Part shown: positions 35,941 through 49,070 of the stretch, one piece after another
Layout of the letters: each line of letters starts with the position of its first letter
How positions within the stretch are numbered: position 1 is the stretch's first letter
Assembly (NCBI GenBank): GCA_951804985.1
Contig: OX638130.1
Coordinates: forward strand, 82,454,583 to 82,518,582
Direction: 5' to 3'
Source: Dryomyza anilis
Taxonomy: Eukaryota > Arthropoda > Insecta > Diptera > Dryomyzidae
Length of the DNA stretch: 64,000 bases
Made by a program: the position numbers and the translations under genes
Notes under the pieces: model-generated
What the model saw: only the letters and a program-made list of their open reading frames with translations
What the model was told of the DNA's origin: nothing
Database searches by the model: none

Positions 35941-36364
35941 TTGGTTAAAACAAAAGAAAAAACTCAAAAGAAAATTAAAAATAAAAATAAAATAAAAAAC
36001 AAAAACAAAAGTTAAACAGAAAAAAAGGAAAAGAAAAACTTTAAAATGAAAACTTTTAACAAAATAAATAAATCTCATAATCAATTGGAATGTAAACAAA
36101 TAACAAAAAACACAAAATCCAAGTCAAAATACAAAATCAAAAGAATAATACGAATATAAAAGAAAGAGAAATAGAACAAAAGCTAAAACAAAACTAAAAT
36201 CAGAATAATAATACAAAAACAAATGCAAACACAAAGTTATAAACTAAATAAAAACGCAAGATCAAAAACAGAACTTTAAATAAATGCAAATAAATAAAAT
36301 CCAACAAACAAAAAAAAACGAACACAAAAATAAAAGAAAAAAAAACTAAAAGCAAAACAATAAC
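35941..36364 (+). repeat. CAAAA-rich tract
   Basis: Low complexity AAAACAAAA / CAAAATC words on the plus strand, ended by the insertion of SINE 4. Confidence 0.8.
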
Positions 36365-36376
36365 AGGCAGTAATTA

Positions 36377-36676
36377 TAATAATAATAATAGTTTGACGCT
36401 ACAGTCCTATACGAACTTCGGCCGAGCTCTCTCACCATCTTGAGCTGTGCGTGTTATATTTGTACTCAAAGTGGTGAGACCTACAGTTTATTGCCGAATC
36501 CGAACGGCGGGTGAGAGCTTTTTATTGACAATGTAGTTTTGCCATTTACTGACGAGAGGTAGCGCGGTATAGGAAAATGTTTCTATGAAAAGATGTTGTT
36601 AGCCCCAGTCCAGGCTAGAACCGGGTACCTTTCGGTTCGCAGTCCAACGCACTAACCACTGAGCTACTGCGGCTAC
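36377..36676 (-). mobile_element. tRNA-derived SINE, copy 4
   Basis: A full-length minus-strand copy of 300 bp. The tail (TAA/TTA repeat) is on the left and the head ends GCTACTGCGGCTAC. It is flanked by a perfect 12-bp duplication AGGCAGTAATTA at 36365-36376 and 36677-36688. Confidence 0.96.
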
Positions 36677-36688
36677 AGGCAGTAATTA

Positions 36689-39359
36689 CGCGTATTTAAT
36701 GTTTTAGTTTCTAAAACATAATTTTTTCTACGATTAAATTCTGCACCAATGCAATTATTGGAACCCAAACGTATAAGGGTTTAGATTTCGGTTGTCTTCT
36801 TCATTTCGATTGAGGATTCGGTTTTAAGTATTATAATAAAATGGTTTCGGTATACCGGTTCCAAGTTGCGTTGTCGGTTTCTTTTTATATTTCGGTTTTG
36901 TATTTGTATACCCTTCAGAAATACAAAAAAAATGTAAGAAACCCGCCAGTTTAGTTTAAAGACTCCCACAATGCCGTACAGCATTGTCAAAATTGAGACT
37001 TTGTTATTGATTTAGTCTCTGTATTCGATTTTATTTTGAATTACAATGCTTCTGATTTTTTTTAGGTTATCAATTTTGTTTAATGTACCTACCTAGAAAT
37101 TCGATGTTAAAAATGTGATAATTGTGTATGTCATTATCATATTCCATCCACATATATGCTAGGATTATCATTGTACTACATAGTATCCTCATGTAAAATT
37201 ATGCTGGCTAATTTCTATTTTTATACTATTTTTGTAAAAAAAACTCTATATCCCTTTTTCTGAATAACTTAACTTTTGAATAATGGTAATGAATTAAAAA
37301 TCACTCAGGAATTTTTCTATATAAATTTTTTTTTCTTCGGGAAATTTGAAATTCATATAGGTATTCACACCGTATATGCTTATTGAACTTCTTGAATCCA
37401 TTTTAGATATGCACAATATTTAACAATGACAATCTCGGTGAGAGTTATGTATTTAATATTGTCTAAACGGATATTGCAATTATCATTTCCAGCAATTTAT
37501 GCTACTTCCAACACATTGTAACTATTATTCTTGGCCAGTAGTCTAAGGCGAAACATTTAATTTTAGCCTTTTTTTTCTTTTGGATTTGCTTATTTGAGTA
37601 AATCCAAGGGGTTCACACCATCTGCACAATTGACCAAAATGTATATTTTTTTATTTTTCGGACTATGTTTCACATAAAGTATTATTTTTCGGTAATTTCT
37701 GTTTATTTTATAGTTTCGCTGAGCAGCCAAACGATGAAAATGTAGGGAAATTGTACGGCAAGGGGCTTTGGCAACGCTTCTGCATGGCAATAAAAAATGG
37801 TACGACATCCTAACACTCTTAAAATGAATGCGCCAACAATAGTATGTAGCAGTAGTTGGAATAGTCGAAAATTCTTAACGAAAACTGAAGTTTTTTTTTG
37901 GTTTTTGGTGAAGGGGTCTGTACCAGAACGCGGCACATATGTGACCGACCATGAGTTGCTAACATTGGCGAATGTTTTTGTGAAATTCCGCACAATGTTA
38001 TCCTTTTTCTATTACCACGCATGGAATACGTAGTTGGTTGGGATGGCATTCCCCTCATTTTTTTTACTCTGTTGGCACATAAAAAACTCTTCAGCTGCAA
38101 ATTGTATTTTTATGAGCTGAAAGTGTTTGGGGGCCCAAACATTTGTGGCAGTAAAATATATATATTTGGTCAGGGAAAATATTCATTATTGAATATTAGC
38201 AAAGATGAGGCATGCTATTTTATTGTATTTTTTTTTGTTTGGTTCTGTATAGTGTTATAGTTTCCCATCTTCTTTATGGACCATTTGGATAATTTGAGGG
38301 CCTGATAATTTAATGTTATTTATGCTTGATTCGGTTGGACTTTCTGTTGCGTATAACATATGGGATTAATACTTTTTGCATAGTCTAGTGAACTGATTTT
38401 TAAAGATCTTTTTGTTTAAAAGTCAAACTTGATATTTGCATTTCGATAACGATAAAAAAGAGTATAACTCTGTAATACAGTTTTTTCCATTTCGATATCC
38501 TTCGTATAAAAAATTTATTTGGAATCTATGAAACAAAGAGATAAAGTTGGAAGTAGATCTAGATCTGTAGATCTTCTACCAATTAATTTTGGTCGTTATT
38601 CCAAAGAAAAAAATGTATGCACATATATAGCAAACTAAGTTATCAATACAATTAATTTATAATTATTTCATCGCCAGTAAGGCATTTAATTGTATTGATT
38701 AAATATTTAATTATATTAATTAAAAAATTATTGAACAAAAATTAAAGGACACGATGAAAAAAAAGTGTTTTTTAATTTGTTATTTTTATTTATTTTATAT
38801 TATATATATTATATATTATTTATTTATATGTTTTATTTTATATTTATTTAGTTTATACTTGTTCTTCGAAGTTTGAACCACTTTACGTCACCAATAATGG
38901 TATATATAATGAAAGGGAAATGTTAAACACAATTAAAGAGAAGATTATATAATGACAGAGAAATATTAAACAAAATTAAAGAGAAGAATATCAAAGTCAT
39001 GCTATAGCACGATATACAGAAAAACGACACGACGAACCGAATAGGCAAGCACGCATTGCAATGAACCGGTGTACAATAAGATCGGCTCAACAGCATCTGT
39101 AACACTGTGTAGTGAATTTAAAACTGTGTAGTTGTTGTAAAACTGTGTAGTGACTGTAAAACTGTCGGTTGTTATAAATGCTATAAGCTATATATTAGCA
39201 TATACACCAACCCAGATAGAATTTGATTTATACTATTAAATAAATCGTATATCCAATTATTTATATTAATAGAATTAAGTATTTGGTATCAATTAATCTC
39301 AGTTGCTATTTTAACGTTAATTACACTACACAATAGCCATTCTGCGCAGCAGTCAAGGT
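36689..39359. other. AT-rich DNA, no gene seen
   Basis: Frames at 37590-38260 are short, overlap on both strands and lack motifs. About 38625-38760 is rich in TTAATTAAT words like the MITE at 5949. About 39100-39180 has three irregular AAAACTGTGTAGT repeats. Confidence 0.45.
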
Positions 39360-40740
39360 TATTTTTGTATTATGTATAATGACGAAAATATGATTTAATA
39401 CTGTTTTTTTTTGATTGGTTTACAAAATATGGGCCAATAACTTTTGGACCGAGCTTTCATAAAGGTGGTCACATATATTTGCAAATATCTCGCATTTTAA
39501 ATAACACATATTATCACATTTTTAAATTAGTTCATTAGTTTAAGAGAACTCGAAAGGATAACTTGATAAAACATTTTTTTTCAACAAAAGTTTAAGAAAA
39601 AATTCATTTAAAAAAATGGGAAAAAATCGAGAAAGTAAGATGATACACAAAGTTTAATTTTCCAAATTAGTTCACACTCTTTCGAAGAAATTGAGCTATA
39701 AATGACAAAAATATATGGGTAACATTTGAGGATAAAAAAAGTTAAGTGAAAGAAATATAATTGAGTGCTATACAAATAGGCATAAAAATAAAAAATGTGA
39801 GCGGATCACGATTATTTTTTGAGCACCTATTAATAAATGATTGCTTGTAAATAATTTTAAATTTTATAACTTTATCTTTAATACTTAACGAGATATGTGA
39901 TCCTAAAAAGTAAACCCATATTTCGTAGTGGATGTAGTAGATTACGTTGACTAAATCGACTCATTTTCGAACTTTGAATTACTATTCTACTAAAATATAT
40001 TGAAAATAAATTTTACATAATTCGGAATAGCAGTTTTAAAGTTATCGTGTATAGGCGGACAGAAAGACGGTCATATCTAAATCGACTCGGAAAGTGATGT
40101 TGACCAAGAAAATATATACTTTTTCATACCAGTCACGCCTACTAAGAGGCTCTAAAATATCCTCAAATATATTTTATAACTTGTAACCCATGGGTATAGG
40201 GTATAAACATATTATGCGATTTTTTTTAGTTAACACCCAATTATAATGCTTTCACATGATATTTTCTGTTCTCAAAACGTATTCATAGATTCCTTTTATT
40301 TTTACATCATTTTCTTTAAAAAATGTACAGGCTAATTTTGCAATATAACAAGCTGTGCATCATCTTGCGTTTTTAATTTTTCACCATTTTTTAAATGCAT
40401 TTTTTAATAGTTCTTCCATAGAGTTTTCTTAAACCAGTAAACCGATTCCAAACTATTGTAAGAAATGATTATTGAATATTTAATTATCTTTCATTCGATA
40501 TAACAATTGAGTTTATGGGTTTTATTAAACGCGAGATATATACAAATATATGTGACCACCTTTTTGAAAGCTCAGTACAAAAGATATTGCCCGAAATCTC
40601 GTAAACCTATCCGTAGAAAATTTTTTAATTCATATATTCAAATTCTGCGAGTCATTTCCAATAATACAAAAATAATGGAATTTACTGCGCAAACTTTTTT
40701 TCTCATTTTGTTGTGTAGTGTTATTAGTTTATATGTTGGT
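39360..40740. repeat. Family H inverted repeat, with an old family A/B relative inside
   Basis: The left arm (about 39360-39510) and right arm (about 40515-40660) are inverted copies sharing GAGCTTTCA.AAAGGTGGTCACATATATTTG and ATCTCGC. The right half (about 40560-40740) recurs at 59395-59574, where it is interrupted by the FB2 element. The 101-codon frame at 40507-40812 lies in this repeat and has no known motif. Confidence 0.65.
39775..40206 (-). mobile_element. Diverged relative of families A/B (family C)
   Basis: Minus orientation. GAGCGGATCACG, then GGCGGACAGAAAGACGG, then ACCAAGAAAATATATACTTTTTC, then GGTATAGGGTATA appear in the same order as in family A but with many differences. Confidence 0.6.
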
Positions 40741-42249
40741 GGACTTCCATATTTAGAACAGCTAGTGATATCCGGAATTTCTACATATTTCAAAGCTTTT
40801 TTGTACTCTTAAAATTTTTGCATCAAACAAATGATTTAAAAATCCACTTTAATCATCAGATTCGCAAGCCATTCATTAACATTTTATTAAGTTCAGTTGC
40901 TGGCAAAAGATCCTACAGTAAAGCGAAAAGGATTCGAACGAGTACACTGAATACAGAACACAAAAACAATGTAATTAATGCAGTGTGATAGCAATTTGTT
41001 CGCACATTTTAAAATATTCGCGAGCATTTTAAGTGAGGCGAAAAAATTAAATTGCATAATTGGACATTTTAATGCATACTAAATACAAAACACCACACAA
41101 AAAAGTAATATTCAAAATAATAAAAAAAATATAGAAACAAATATTCAGCTCAAAACAAAAGAAGGTGCCATGGATAAAAAGCGTTCAGCGAGCATGAAGT
41201 TGCAGCAATAAGGACGATATCAGCAAAAGAACAAGAAAAACAAATAAAAACATAAAAAAAGTAAGGCATCAGTTAAGAAAACAGTTTTAAAATGCAATGA
41301 AAATGAAAATTAACCGCATTTCCTGTTCCGGTGCTGCGAGTGTACGTTTGAATATTCATGTGCGTTGGTGTGTGTGTGTGTCTGTCTGTTTGTGTGTTGG
41401 TGCATATTCGGCTATGTGTGCTGCTTCTGTTATAACGGTTTTAATTGTGAATACTAAACACAAGGATTATACGGCGGTATTTAACATAAACTGTTTCTGT
41501 AGACACTTCTTTTTGGTGTTCTGTTAAATTTTGATTTTTTTTTTTCGTTTTGGTTTCATTAAAACTTCCCACATGACCAAAATCTGCAATAGAGAAAATT
41601 TCTTCATATATAGAATTTTAGATTTAATATATCATTTCTTTATCAAAATATATAGGTATCCTATAAAAAAGATTTTAGTCATTTTGTTTGCCATCTGCCA
41701 GTCTGCCATTACTCGCAGTTCATCGATGATCGAAGTTTTCTCGAACTAACTGCGATAAAAACTTTGATCTCGTTGCTTTAACACTACTAATTAAAAAAAA
41801 TCGTACATAAAAACTTGTGGAAAAAATACGATATTTAAGAATTTATCACATCGATATCGCATCGTTTTTCGAATCAATCGGGATATTAGATGCGATATCG
41901 ATTCAGAATCTTTTTTTCTCGTTTCGAATAATCTTCATAATCTCGTTACGATATTTGCGTACATCTTAGAACGAATTGTAGTATAATATAGATACAAATC
42001 CGTAATCAAAATTGAATAAGTTCCTCGACATCTCGAAACAGTCCAGAAGCGATATCAAATCGAATGGCAAACTGCGAAATTGAATCCCAACGAGATTGAT
42101 TTTTATTTTGCTATCGAAGTTACTCGAGAAAGCTTTGTTATCGAAATGTTAGTCCCTTATCAGCCTTTTTTAGAATAATAGAGTGCCATACACAACTAGA
42201 TTTCCAAAAAAGAACTGTTAGTGTTTCCTTTTTTTATTTTTTGCTATCA
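40741..42249. other. Unassigned DNA
   Basis: A GT-rich patch occurs at 41365-41405. About 41820-42150 has CGATATCG words and CTCGAGAAAGCTTTG, distantly similar to 25390-25940. No gene. Confidence 0.4.
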
Positions 42250-42794
42250 TTTCAGTTTGGTACGCCGTTTGTAACATCCAGAAGGAAGCATATCCGGTCC
42301 GGAAAAGTACATATCGTCACTGTCATGCCAAAGGGGCGAATGTGCATTTTTAAAAATGTTGGGAAATCAAATTTTAAAGTTTGAAGTGCTTTAAAAATTA
42401 GAAAAATTTAGTTTTCTTTCAATTTTTTCTGTTATTTTGGTTTATTCATGAATTATTATAACGTATATAAAATATCTTTGGATTTGGACAACTGACTGAA
42501 TGATAAATACGAATTTTGTGAGGCTATATCCTGACCAAAACGCAAATATTTTTGTTTTTTATGCTATAACTTTTTATTAGCTCAAAATTTGCCATTTGTT
42601 ATTTGGAGGAAATTTTTTTAGCAAATTTATTTTATCTTGCACGAATAAAAAGTTATAGCAAAAAAATGAAAAAATTTGTAAAAATTGAAAATCTTGGTAT
42701 TTATTGTTTGTTTTTTCGTTTTGTTTTTATCGATCTGCATCATTATTTAAAAATATTTTCTTGCAAATAACAAAAATTCGAAAAATTGAAAATC

Positions 42795-43120
42795 TTGTCA
42801 TGCCAAAAGGGCGAATCTTTCTTTTTTCGCCATAACTATTTATTGGTATGAGATAAAATAGTTGTGTAAAGGCATTTATTGTTTGTTTTTAAAGCAACAA
42901 TCGATCTGCATCATTATTTAAAAATATTTTGCCAAACATTTTTTCCTGCAAATAACAAATGGCAAATTAATGTTTGACAAAATATTTTTAAATAATGATG
43001 CAGATCGATAGGTGCTTTAAAAACAAACATAAATGCCTTTACATCACTATTTTATCTCGTACCAACAAATAGTTATGGCAAAAAAGGAAAGATTCGCCCT
43101 TTTGGCATGACAAGATTTTC
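42795..43120. repeat. Palindrome with arms of about 150 bp
   Basis: The left arm (about 42795-42945) and right arm (about 42968-43118) are inverted copies with only a few differences. Shared words are CTTGTCATGCCAAAAGGGCG, GCCATAACTATTT, GATAAAATAGT, and ATCGATCTGCATCATTATTT. The loop is about 20 bp. Would extrude a cruciform or hairpin. Confidence 0.9.
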
Positions 43121-43280
43121 AATTTTTCAAATTCGCCCTTTTGGTTTTGACTTTTATGGCTAGAAATATCCAACAAAACGACACGCGATTTTAGCAAAGT
43201 ATACTAGAGAAAAAACTACATTCAAAAATGTAAAAAAACGCAAATGTCAAAAATTGCACATTCGCCACTTTGGCATGATA

Positions 43281-43687
43281 CCCTAGTAGAAATTTTGGTA
43301 GGGCCATGGTCATGAAGTGATCATGTCATTATTTGAGGTGATCGGGATATGACGAGGCCCATAATGTCCTTGTAACGCAGTGTCCTGATCATGTATTGAC
43401 CTCAGGCAATTCCCCATTTTAATATTTACCCGACAATTGCCTTGTCTGAGCCCGATCATAATAGGGTTTCTCTCATTAATCTCGATCATTGCCTGATACT
43501 AATTTCGTTATGAGGAACAAATAATGTAGCTATGATCGGGAACATTGACTGTTTAGATAATGTAAACCCTGCTATGGTAAGCATGATAAAGGCATGCAAA
43601 GGCAATGATCATATTTTCTCTAATAGGGCTTACCCAACGAAAACCCGATCATTTCCCGATGGCGCATCGGGCAAATTTCTACTAGGG
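43281..43687. mobile_element. Family G TIR element, copy 2
   Basis: 407 bp with a perfect 15-bp TIR, CCCTAGTAGAAATTT and AAATTTCTACTAGGG. It is inserted in the right TIR of the family D element. The intact left TIR of D gives the expected empty site and implies a 3-bp duplication, ATA, on both sides. Confidence 0.88.
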
Positions 43688-44237
43688 ATAGTGACGATAT
43701 ATTCATGATCAGCTTGACCTCCTGAGTCATTTTAGCGATACCCATCTGTCTGTTGAAATCACGATTACGATCACGATTAAAATTTAGATTACTTATGTAT
43801 ATACCTACGCTGCTGTCAATGAAAATGGGCTTGATCGGGACATTGTGACCTGTGAACCGACCTCCGAAAGTTCACTTATACCTCATATAAGTGAACTTTT
43901 TTGGTCAAATATATATTAACTTTATGCTCAAATATATGAAAATAATATTTTTTTGGTTACAAAAAAAAAAAAAACAGATACCTACCCATTTGTATATATG
44001 GGTATCAAATGAAAGAAAACTCTTCAGCGATTGCAAGTTTGTTATTATTTTCAGGATTCGCATACCTTGTTGAACTACGTACAAAACTATAAATCATAAA
44101 TACACCCTTTATCACATATGTGTAGGGTATATAAAGTCAGCTTAGACCGACTATAACTTTCAAAATTCTTACTAACTTCATCACTCCAACTATGACGATT
44201 TCCGTAGCTCGAAATTTCCCATGTGACCAAATCTTCC

Positions 44238-45704
44238 ACTTAAATTAATCAATAGGATGAATTACACAGTGCCACAAAAAATACAATATCCGGATTTGAT
44301 AACGATTTTAGGGTAACATGGAGTCGCTGATCTCGAATCTGAAGTCCGAACTCTCAGCTCTGGGTTCCTCACAATTTTGGATCAAATATAAATAATTATG
44401 GTGTTTAAAGACAGTACAAAAAAATATTTTTTTTCAATAGATAAAGGTTTAGTTTCATTAACAATATTGTTTATCATGAACAGATGCATTATTTTTAATT
44501 TGACACCATCTCCCAACGCTTTTCTATAACACTAATTTTTTCAAATTTTTTACCCTACTAATTACAAATTTTGACTTATGTCTTGTAATGTCTTTAAACA
44601 CCCTAATTGTTAATATTTGACAAAAACTCAAACCTGTAAAAAGTTAAATTACAAAATATGTGGAAAAACACGATAGTTGTCATCTGTTTGTTTTACGTAA
44701 TGACTCAAAAACTGGAGGTAATCTGAGTATGATGTCGTGATTAGAATCTTGACGTCCATCGGATAATTATGCTTAGATCGCGAATAATTTTTGTTATTGG
44801 GCAGTGTAATTGTTGGATTTTATTGATTTTTTTTCTGAATGTATGAATCTATACTCGGAAAATTTTGATCTATTTAGACATGTTTTGGATGATTTATTTT
44901 GCATTTCGAATCTTCAGATAAATAAGAAAATGATTAATACTCAGAGATGTCTCAGCTACGAAGTACATCCAACTTTTTTGAAATATTCGACCAAAACCTT
45001 ATATGTTTTTAAAATATGAAAATATGATGTGTACTTGCATTTCAAATGCAAATAAAAACAGTAAACGAATTGATATAAAAATATGTTTTCACACAAACTC
45101 TCAGAATGATTTCTAGTTTCACTTACCTTTCGATTTTTCTTGGTATAAATAAAAAATCTCAAATCTTTCAAGAGAGAGAAAAGATTCTAAATCGGCTTAG
45201 ATCAGTACAAAAACTGTCATAAGTAATTTGTACAATACGCTCAAACCCCGAAAATATGTTTGTTGGGTACTATGTCGTACTATTTGTGCCATATATGCCT
45301 TACAAATAAAATTCCCGCGCGTTCGCAAAGATTACGGACAACAAAAGCGCGAAAACTATACGGCGAAAAGAATGACTATAACAAAAGCCGCGAGTATTTA
45401 AACTCTCAAACTTTGTTATCAGCTTTATCTGGCACTAATGCAGTTAAAGATGCCGTGATACCAACAGCAACGGCGTTGTATGCTAAATCTGCAGGCGCCA
45501 TTTATTCTTTTATCACTTTTGTCACAATATAAAAGTGACATTACTTCGGTTTACCACGCGTAAACGTGCTAACACTAAATCAATTTTGTACTTCCGAAAT
45601 TGTCGATTTGCATAATCGAATTGACATTGTACATTATCGATGTCATATATGTATATATACATATACAACATAGGCACAGTCGTACAATGTGTTTAAGAAG
45701 AGTT
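44238..45704. other. Unassigned DNA with a family E fragment
   Basis: About 44640-44815 matches one arm of palindrome E (7990-8180) and preserves the MITE-free site near 44730. A 90-codon frame at 45260-45532 (+) includes TTKARKLYGEKNDYNKSREY in a slightly GC-richer patch; no family recognised. The rest is AT-rich. Confidence 0.4.
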
Positions 45705-45739
45705 TTTCAAATTCATTATTTGACTATCTATTATATGTA

Positions 45740-46143
45740 AGGGAGTCTGTGGTAAAGTGCAAACGTTTTGATTTTCTTCCAAAAAAACTACATATGAATT
45801 TTTTTTGAATTCTTTTTTTTTCCATAGACTGGTTCATGATCTAACTTTTTGCATTAACATAATACCATTTATATGTATTTTAATTGATTTTTGAGCCATT
45901 TTTCGAAACAGCTTAATTTTGGCCTTGTTAAAAACTGTTGGGCTAAAGTGGGAAACTTCAACATTTTTACCAAAATGCTATTTTAGATGCTATTTCTTTT
46001 TCATGTTTTGATAGTTTCATAATAAATTCATTTATTAAATGGTAAAATATTCACCGTGGCAATGGACACGTGCGTAGTTGCTGTTCGTTAAGTTTTGCAA
46101 ATTTCAAGTATACAGGACATGTCCCACTTACCCCAGGTTCCCC
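45740..46143 (+). mobile_element. TIR element with end GGGGAACCTGGGGTAAG, copy 1
   Basis: The left end reads GGGAGTCTGTGGTAAAGTG and the right end CTTACCCCAGGTTCCCC followed by TA. The interior matches 56542-57044. Shorter than copy 2. Confidence 0.65.
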
Positions 46144-46365
46144 TACTTAAAATAAACATTTATCTCGAAACATATTTATATTCAGGTCGTTATAAAACAT
46201 GCTTGATTTTGAATATATTCTGGTTTCAATATAGTTTTTTTGGATGTTCAAATAATTAAGTTTTTATATGAACATACACCAATTTAAAGGGATTTTATTC
46301 AGAGCTCATTGCAATATGTTCAACACTTATTACAGCACTGTTAACAAATGATTGATCAGACAATT

Positions 46366-46622
46366 ATAATTATGTTTCAAACATATATGTATGTTATGCC
46401 TGCCAAATTATGTTTGGGAGAGTCTTTTTTGCATCGTGTATTCTGCTCTATCAATTGAATCATTTTAGATATTGAAAAAAAAAACATATTCCATTTACGC
46501 GCGAATGAAATGGGGTGTTTTAATAAATGTACATATATAATTGGATTGGATAAGTTTATCAATATTTATATATAGAAATAATACATAGACACTTGTCTGC
46601 GTAAATATTTTTTAATATTAAA
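46366..46622. other. Extra DNA in R1 copy 1
   Basis: Absent from the other R1 copy. AT-rich, no recognisable ends; possibly part of an older insertion. Confidence 0.4.
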
Positions 46623-47251
46623 CCAGTTGGGAAGGTTTGATCACATGGAAATTTTAAATTTGGTGTTTTTATGATAGTTAGGATTATCAAAATTATAGTC
46701 GGTCTAAGCCGACTATAAATACCCTACGCAGATGTGTGGTTACCATTTAAAGTGGTATATAGGTCACCAGGGTAAACAAATTCGGAAAATAACTACAAAC
46801 TTTCAATCGCTGAAGAATTTCCATTCATGATATCAATATATATTTGACCAAAAAAGTTTACCTAAGCACGTATACATAAAAATTGATCTTCATATGTACA
46901 TTTTATATGAGGTATTTGAACATAAGTGGTCGTATCATAGGTCACAATTTTTTCGCACATACAGCGTAGGTATATTAGTAATCTAAGTTATAAGTTTCAT
47001 TTATCTAGCTCTTCAATTTTAGAAGTAGTAGGGATTTCAACAGACAGACGGACAGACAGACGGACAGACAGACGGACAGACAGACGGACAGACAGACGGA
47101 CAGACAGACGGACAGACAGACGGACATCGCTGATCAAGGAGGTCATGCTGATCAAGAATATATATACTTTTCCATACCGGAGATGCTTCCTTCTGGGTGT
47201 TACAAACGGCGTACCAAACTGAATATACCCTTTCACTCTTAGTGTAGGGTA
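46623..47251 (-). mobile_element. Family B element, copy 3
   Basis: Minus orientation. Starts CCAGTTGGGAAGG and ends AGTGTAGGGTA. Flanks are TTAAA and TAAAA. Contains a long GACAGACG repeat. Absent from the other R1 copy, so inserted after the duplication. Confidence 0.85.
47040..47126 (+). repeat. GACAGACAGACG microsatellite
   Basis: Seven or so units of the 12-base word GACAGACAGACG. It occupies the place of the shorter CTGT run in other family A and B copies. Confidence 0.9.
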
Positions 47252-47399
47252 TAAAAAAAAAAACGAGTATTCATAATAACTCGTCGGTGCTGATTTTGAC
47301 TGCGTACTCGGTTTTTAATATTTCGTATCTTTCGAAGAAAAGTGCTCGCGTAATTTTAAGCCCCTTTTCACCCACTATTTATTACAAAATTTAATATTA

Positions 47400-48861
47400 G
47401 GGGTATACATTTCAACCTGCGTAGTGTCGTATATAGCGTATTCTGTGTATCTGTGTAAGATTTTTATATGAAAATTAAAATACTCAACGTATACGCAATG
47501 AAATTGTCTCGTAGCTCTCGAATCAATCTGCGTATAATTTTGTTTGCCATATTATTTTATAAACAAAAAGTTCTGAATATTTTTAATTATACCCTACACC
47601 TATGAGGTACAGGGTATATTAACTTTGTGCATATATTGTAACGCCCCTTAGGAGGTGTGTCCTGTATGGAAAAGTATACATATTCTTGATCAGCATCACT
47701 ACCCAAATCCGTTTAGCCATTTCCGTCTGTCTGTCCGTCTTGCTGTCTTGCTGTCCGAATACAGAATAACTTGAGAAATACTGATCAGAATGCAATGAAA
47801 TTTCTACTCAATATATTTTAGCCAAAAGTAGGAACTGAGTTTGAAAATGAGCCAAATCGGTCCACGGACACGCCCACCTCCCATACAAGTCACTTTTATA
47901 TAACTCTTTCGGAACTAATAACTCGAAAAGTATTCAAGGTATAGTTATAAAATTTAAAAAGTATTATTAGAATTCGCCCAAGAATATGTGGTCCAAAAAT
48001 GGGCGTGATCCGCCCACTTTTTTTTTCATTATTTCCCGGGTTTTCACAGTGGAAATTTGATCCGTAAATTATTAAAATCAAATCTATGAAATATTAGCCT
48101 TTCAAAATTTTAAACATAGGCGTGGTCCGCCCAATTATATTTTTCAAATTTTTTTTTTTTAGTTTTTTTATATTTTTATATACATTTTTTAATTTATGGG
48201 GATATAAGACGTAAATATCTGATATATGAATAATATTCTGAGGGTGGGGAGGTTCAGCATAATTTAAAACTTTAAAATTAAGGTATGCAATTAAATATTT
48301 CACATTAATATCCCCACCAAAGATGTAGGGTATTCCATAGTCGGGCCCGACCGACTATAAAAATCCGCCCCATGTGACCGAACTTACCCATGTGACCTAA
48401 CTTTCCCAACTCGTTTTTTTTATATAACATTTTCTCAACGAATACCGCGTAAACAAGCCACGCGTATACCAAAAATGATCTTTTGTGATGTTGCGTGATT
48501 CATAATTAAGTCAATCGTCCTCATAAAGATTTATGTTTCGCGTCGTGTTAAAATGTTCTTGTGAACTGCTGCTGTGGATGCTGTATGATGAATGTTTTGT
48601 CTATGCTATGTCAAACACCGACAATTGGAACCTAGATGCCCATGCAAATTATGAATGCGTTTCTTTTTAGTTGTGCACCTCAAAGTCGATTAAATCCACC
48701 AAACTGATAATTTATATAGTGTTGTTGCTGATTAATTTTTGACAATTCAAACGATACGAAATTCAAATACTCGGCTTTTACAAAAGATTATTCATGTCAA
48801 TCACTTTACGAGATACGCGAGATACACGAGATACGCATATATGAGGTGAAATGTGTACCCC
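47400..48861. mobile_element. TA-flanked TIR element containing family A copy 6
   Basis: Starts GGGGTATACATTTCAACCT and ends AGGTGAAATGTGTACCCC. TA lies on both sides (47398-47399 and 48862-48863). The homologous position in R1 copy 2 (about 56.07 kb) is unoccupied. Beyond the TIR both ends carry CGTAT..GTATCT words in inverted orientation. Without the nested element it is about 640 bp, with no transposase. Confidence 0.82.
47590..48413 (+). mobile_element. Family A element, copy 6
   Basis: Complete from TACCCTACACCTATGAGG to TTTCCCAACTCG, about 824 bp, including CTGTCTGTCCGTCTTGCTG and GGTGTGTCCTGTATGG. Nested inside the TIR element 47400-48861. Confidence 0.92.
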
Positions 48862-49070
48862 TATTGATTAATTTTTAAAATTAAAAAATTAAAAACATGA
48901 TCGTCCCTGTTACTTTGGTCACCACTGTACGTTCACAAGTACTATAATAATATAAAAACAAAAATATTTACAAGAAATTTGATTTTTTTTATTTATTTTA
49001 AATAGTGTTTGATAAGAAAAAACTGAGTATGCAAATAAAAGCAGCAACCCTAATTTATACATAAATGAAG

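Larger units (their letters stand above)
42315..43696. mobile_element. Family D TIR element nested in family B
   Basis: The left end is CGTCACTGTCATGCCAAAGG. The right end carries the inverted copy, interrupted by a family G element. Flanks are ATAT on both sides (42311-42314 and 43697-43700). The interior includes a large palindrome. No open frame of note; non-autonomous. Confidence 0.82.
42250..44237 (+). mobile_element. Family B element, copy 2, split by a nested insertion
   Basis: The left part (42250-42314) reads CAGTTTGGTACGCCGTTTG to GGAAAAGTACATAT. The right part resumes at 43697 with ATATATTCATGATCAGC and continues to the family 3' region (CCCATGTGACCAAATCTTCC). Joined conceptually, the two parts match the uninterrupted family B sequence in length across the junction. 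Confidence 0.82.
45705..49070 (+). repeat. Repeat block R1, copy 1, expanded by insertions
   Basis: Matches the reverse complement of 55800-57943 piece by piece: 45705-46365, 47257-47397 and 48864-49070. The gaps hold elements that are absent from the other copy. A landmark at 47257 is ACGAGTATTCATAATAACTCG. Near 48905 it is TGATCGTCCCTGTTACTTTG. No coding capacity. Confidence 0.8.

Noticed and set aside
37590..38260. Cluster of overlapping frames near 38 kb
   Set aside because: Frames on both strands overlap without a motif, start context or splice pattern favouring one.
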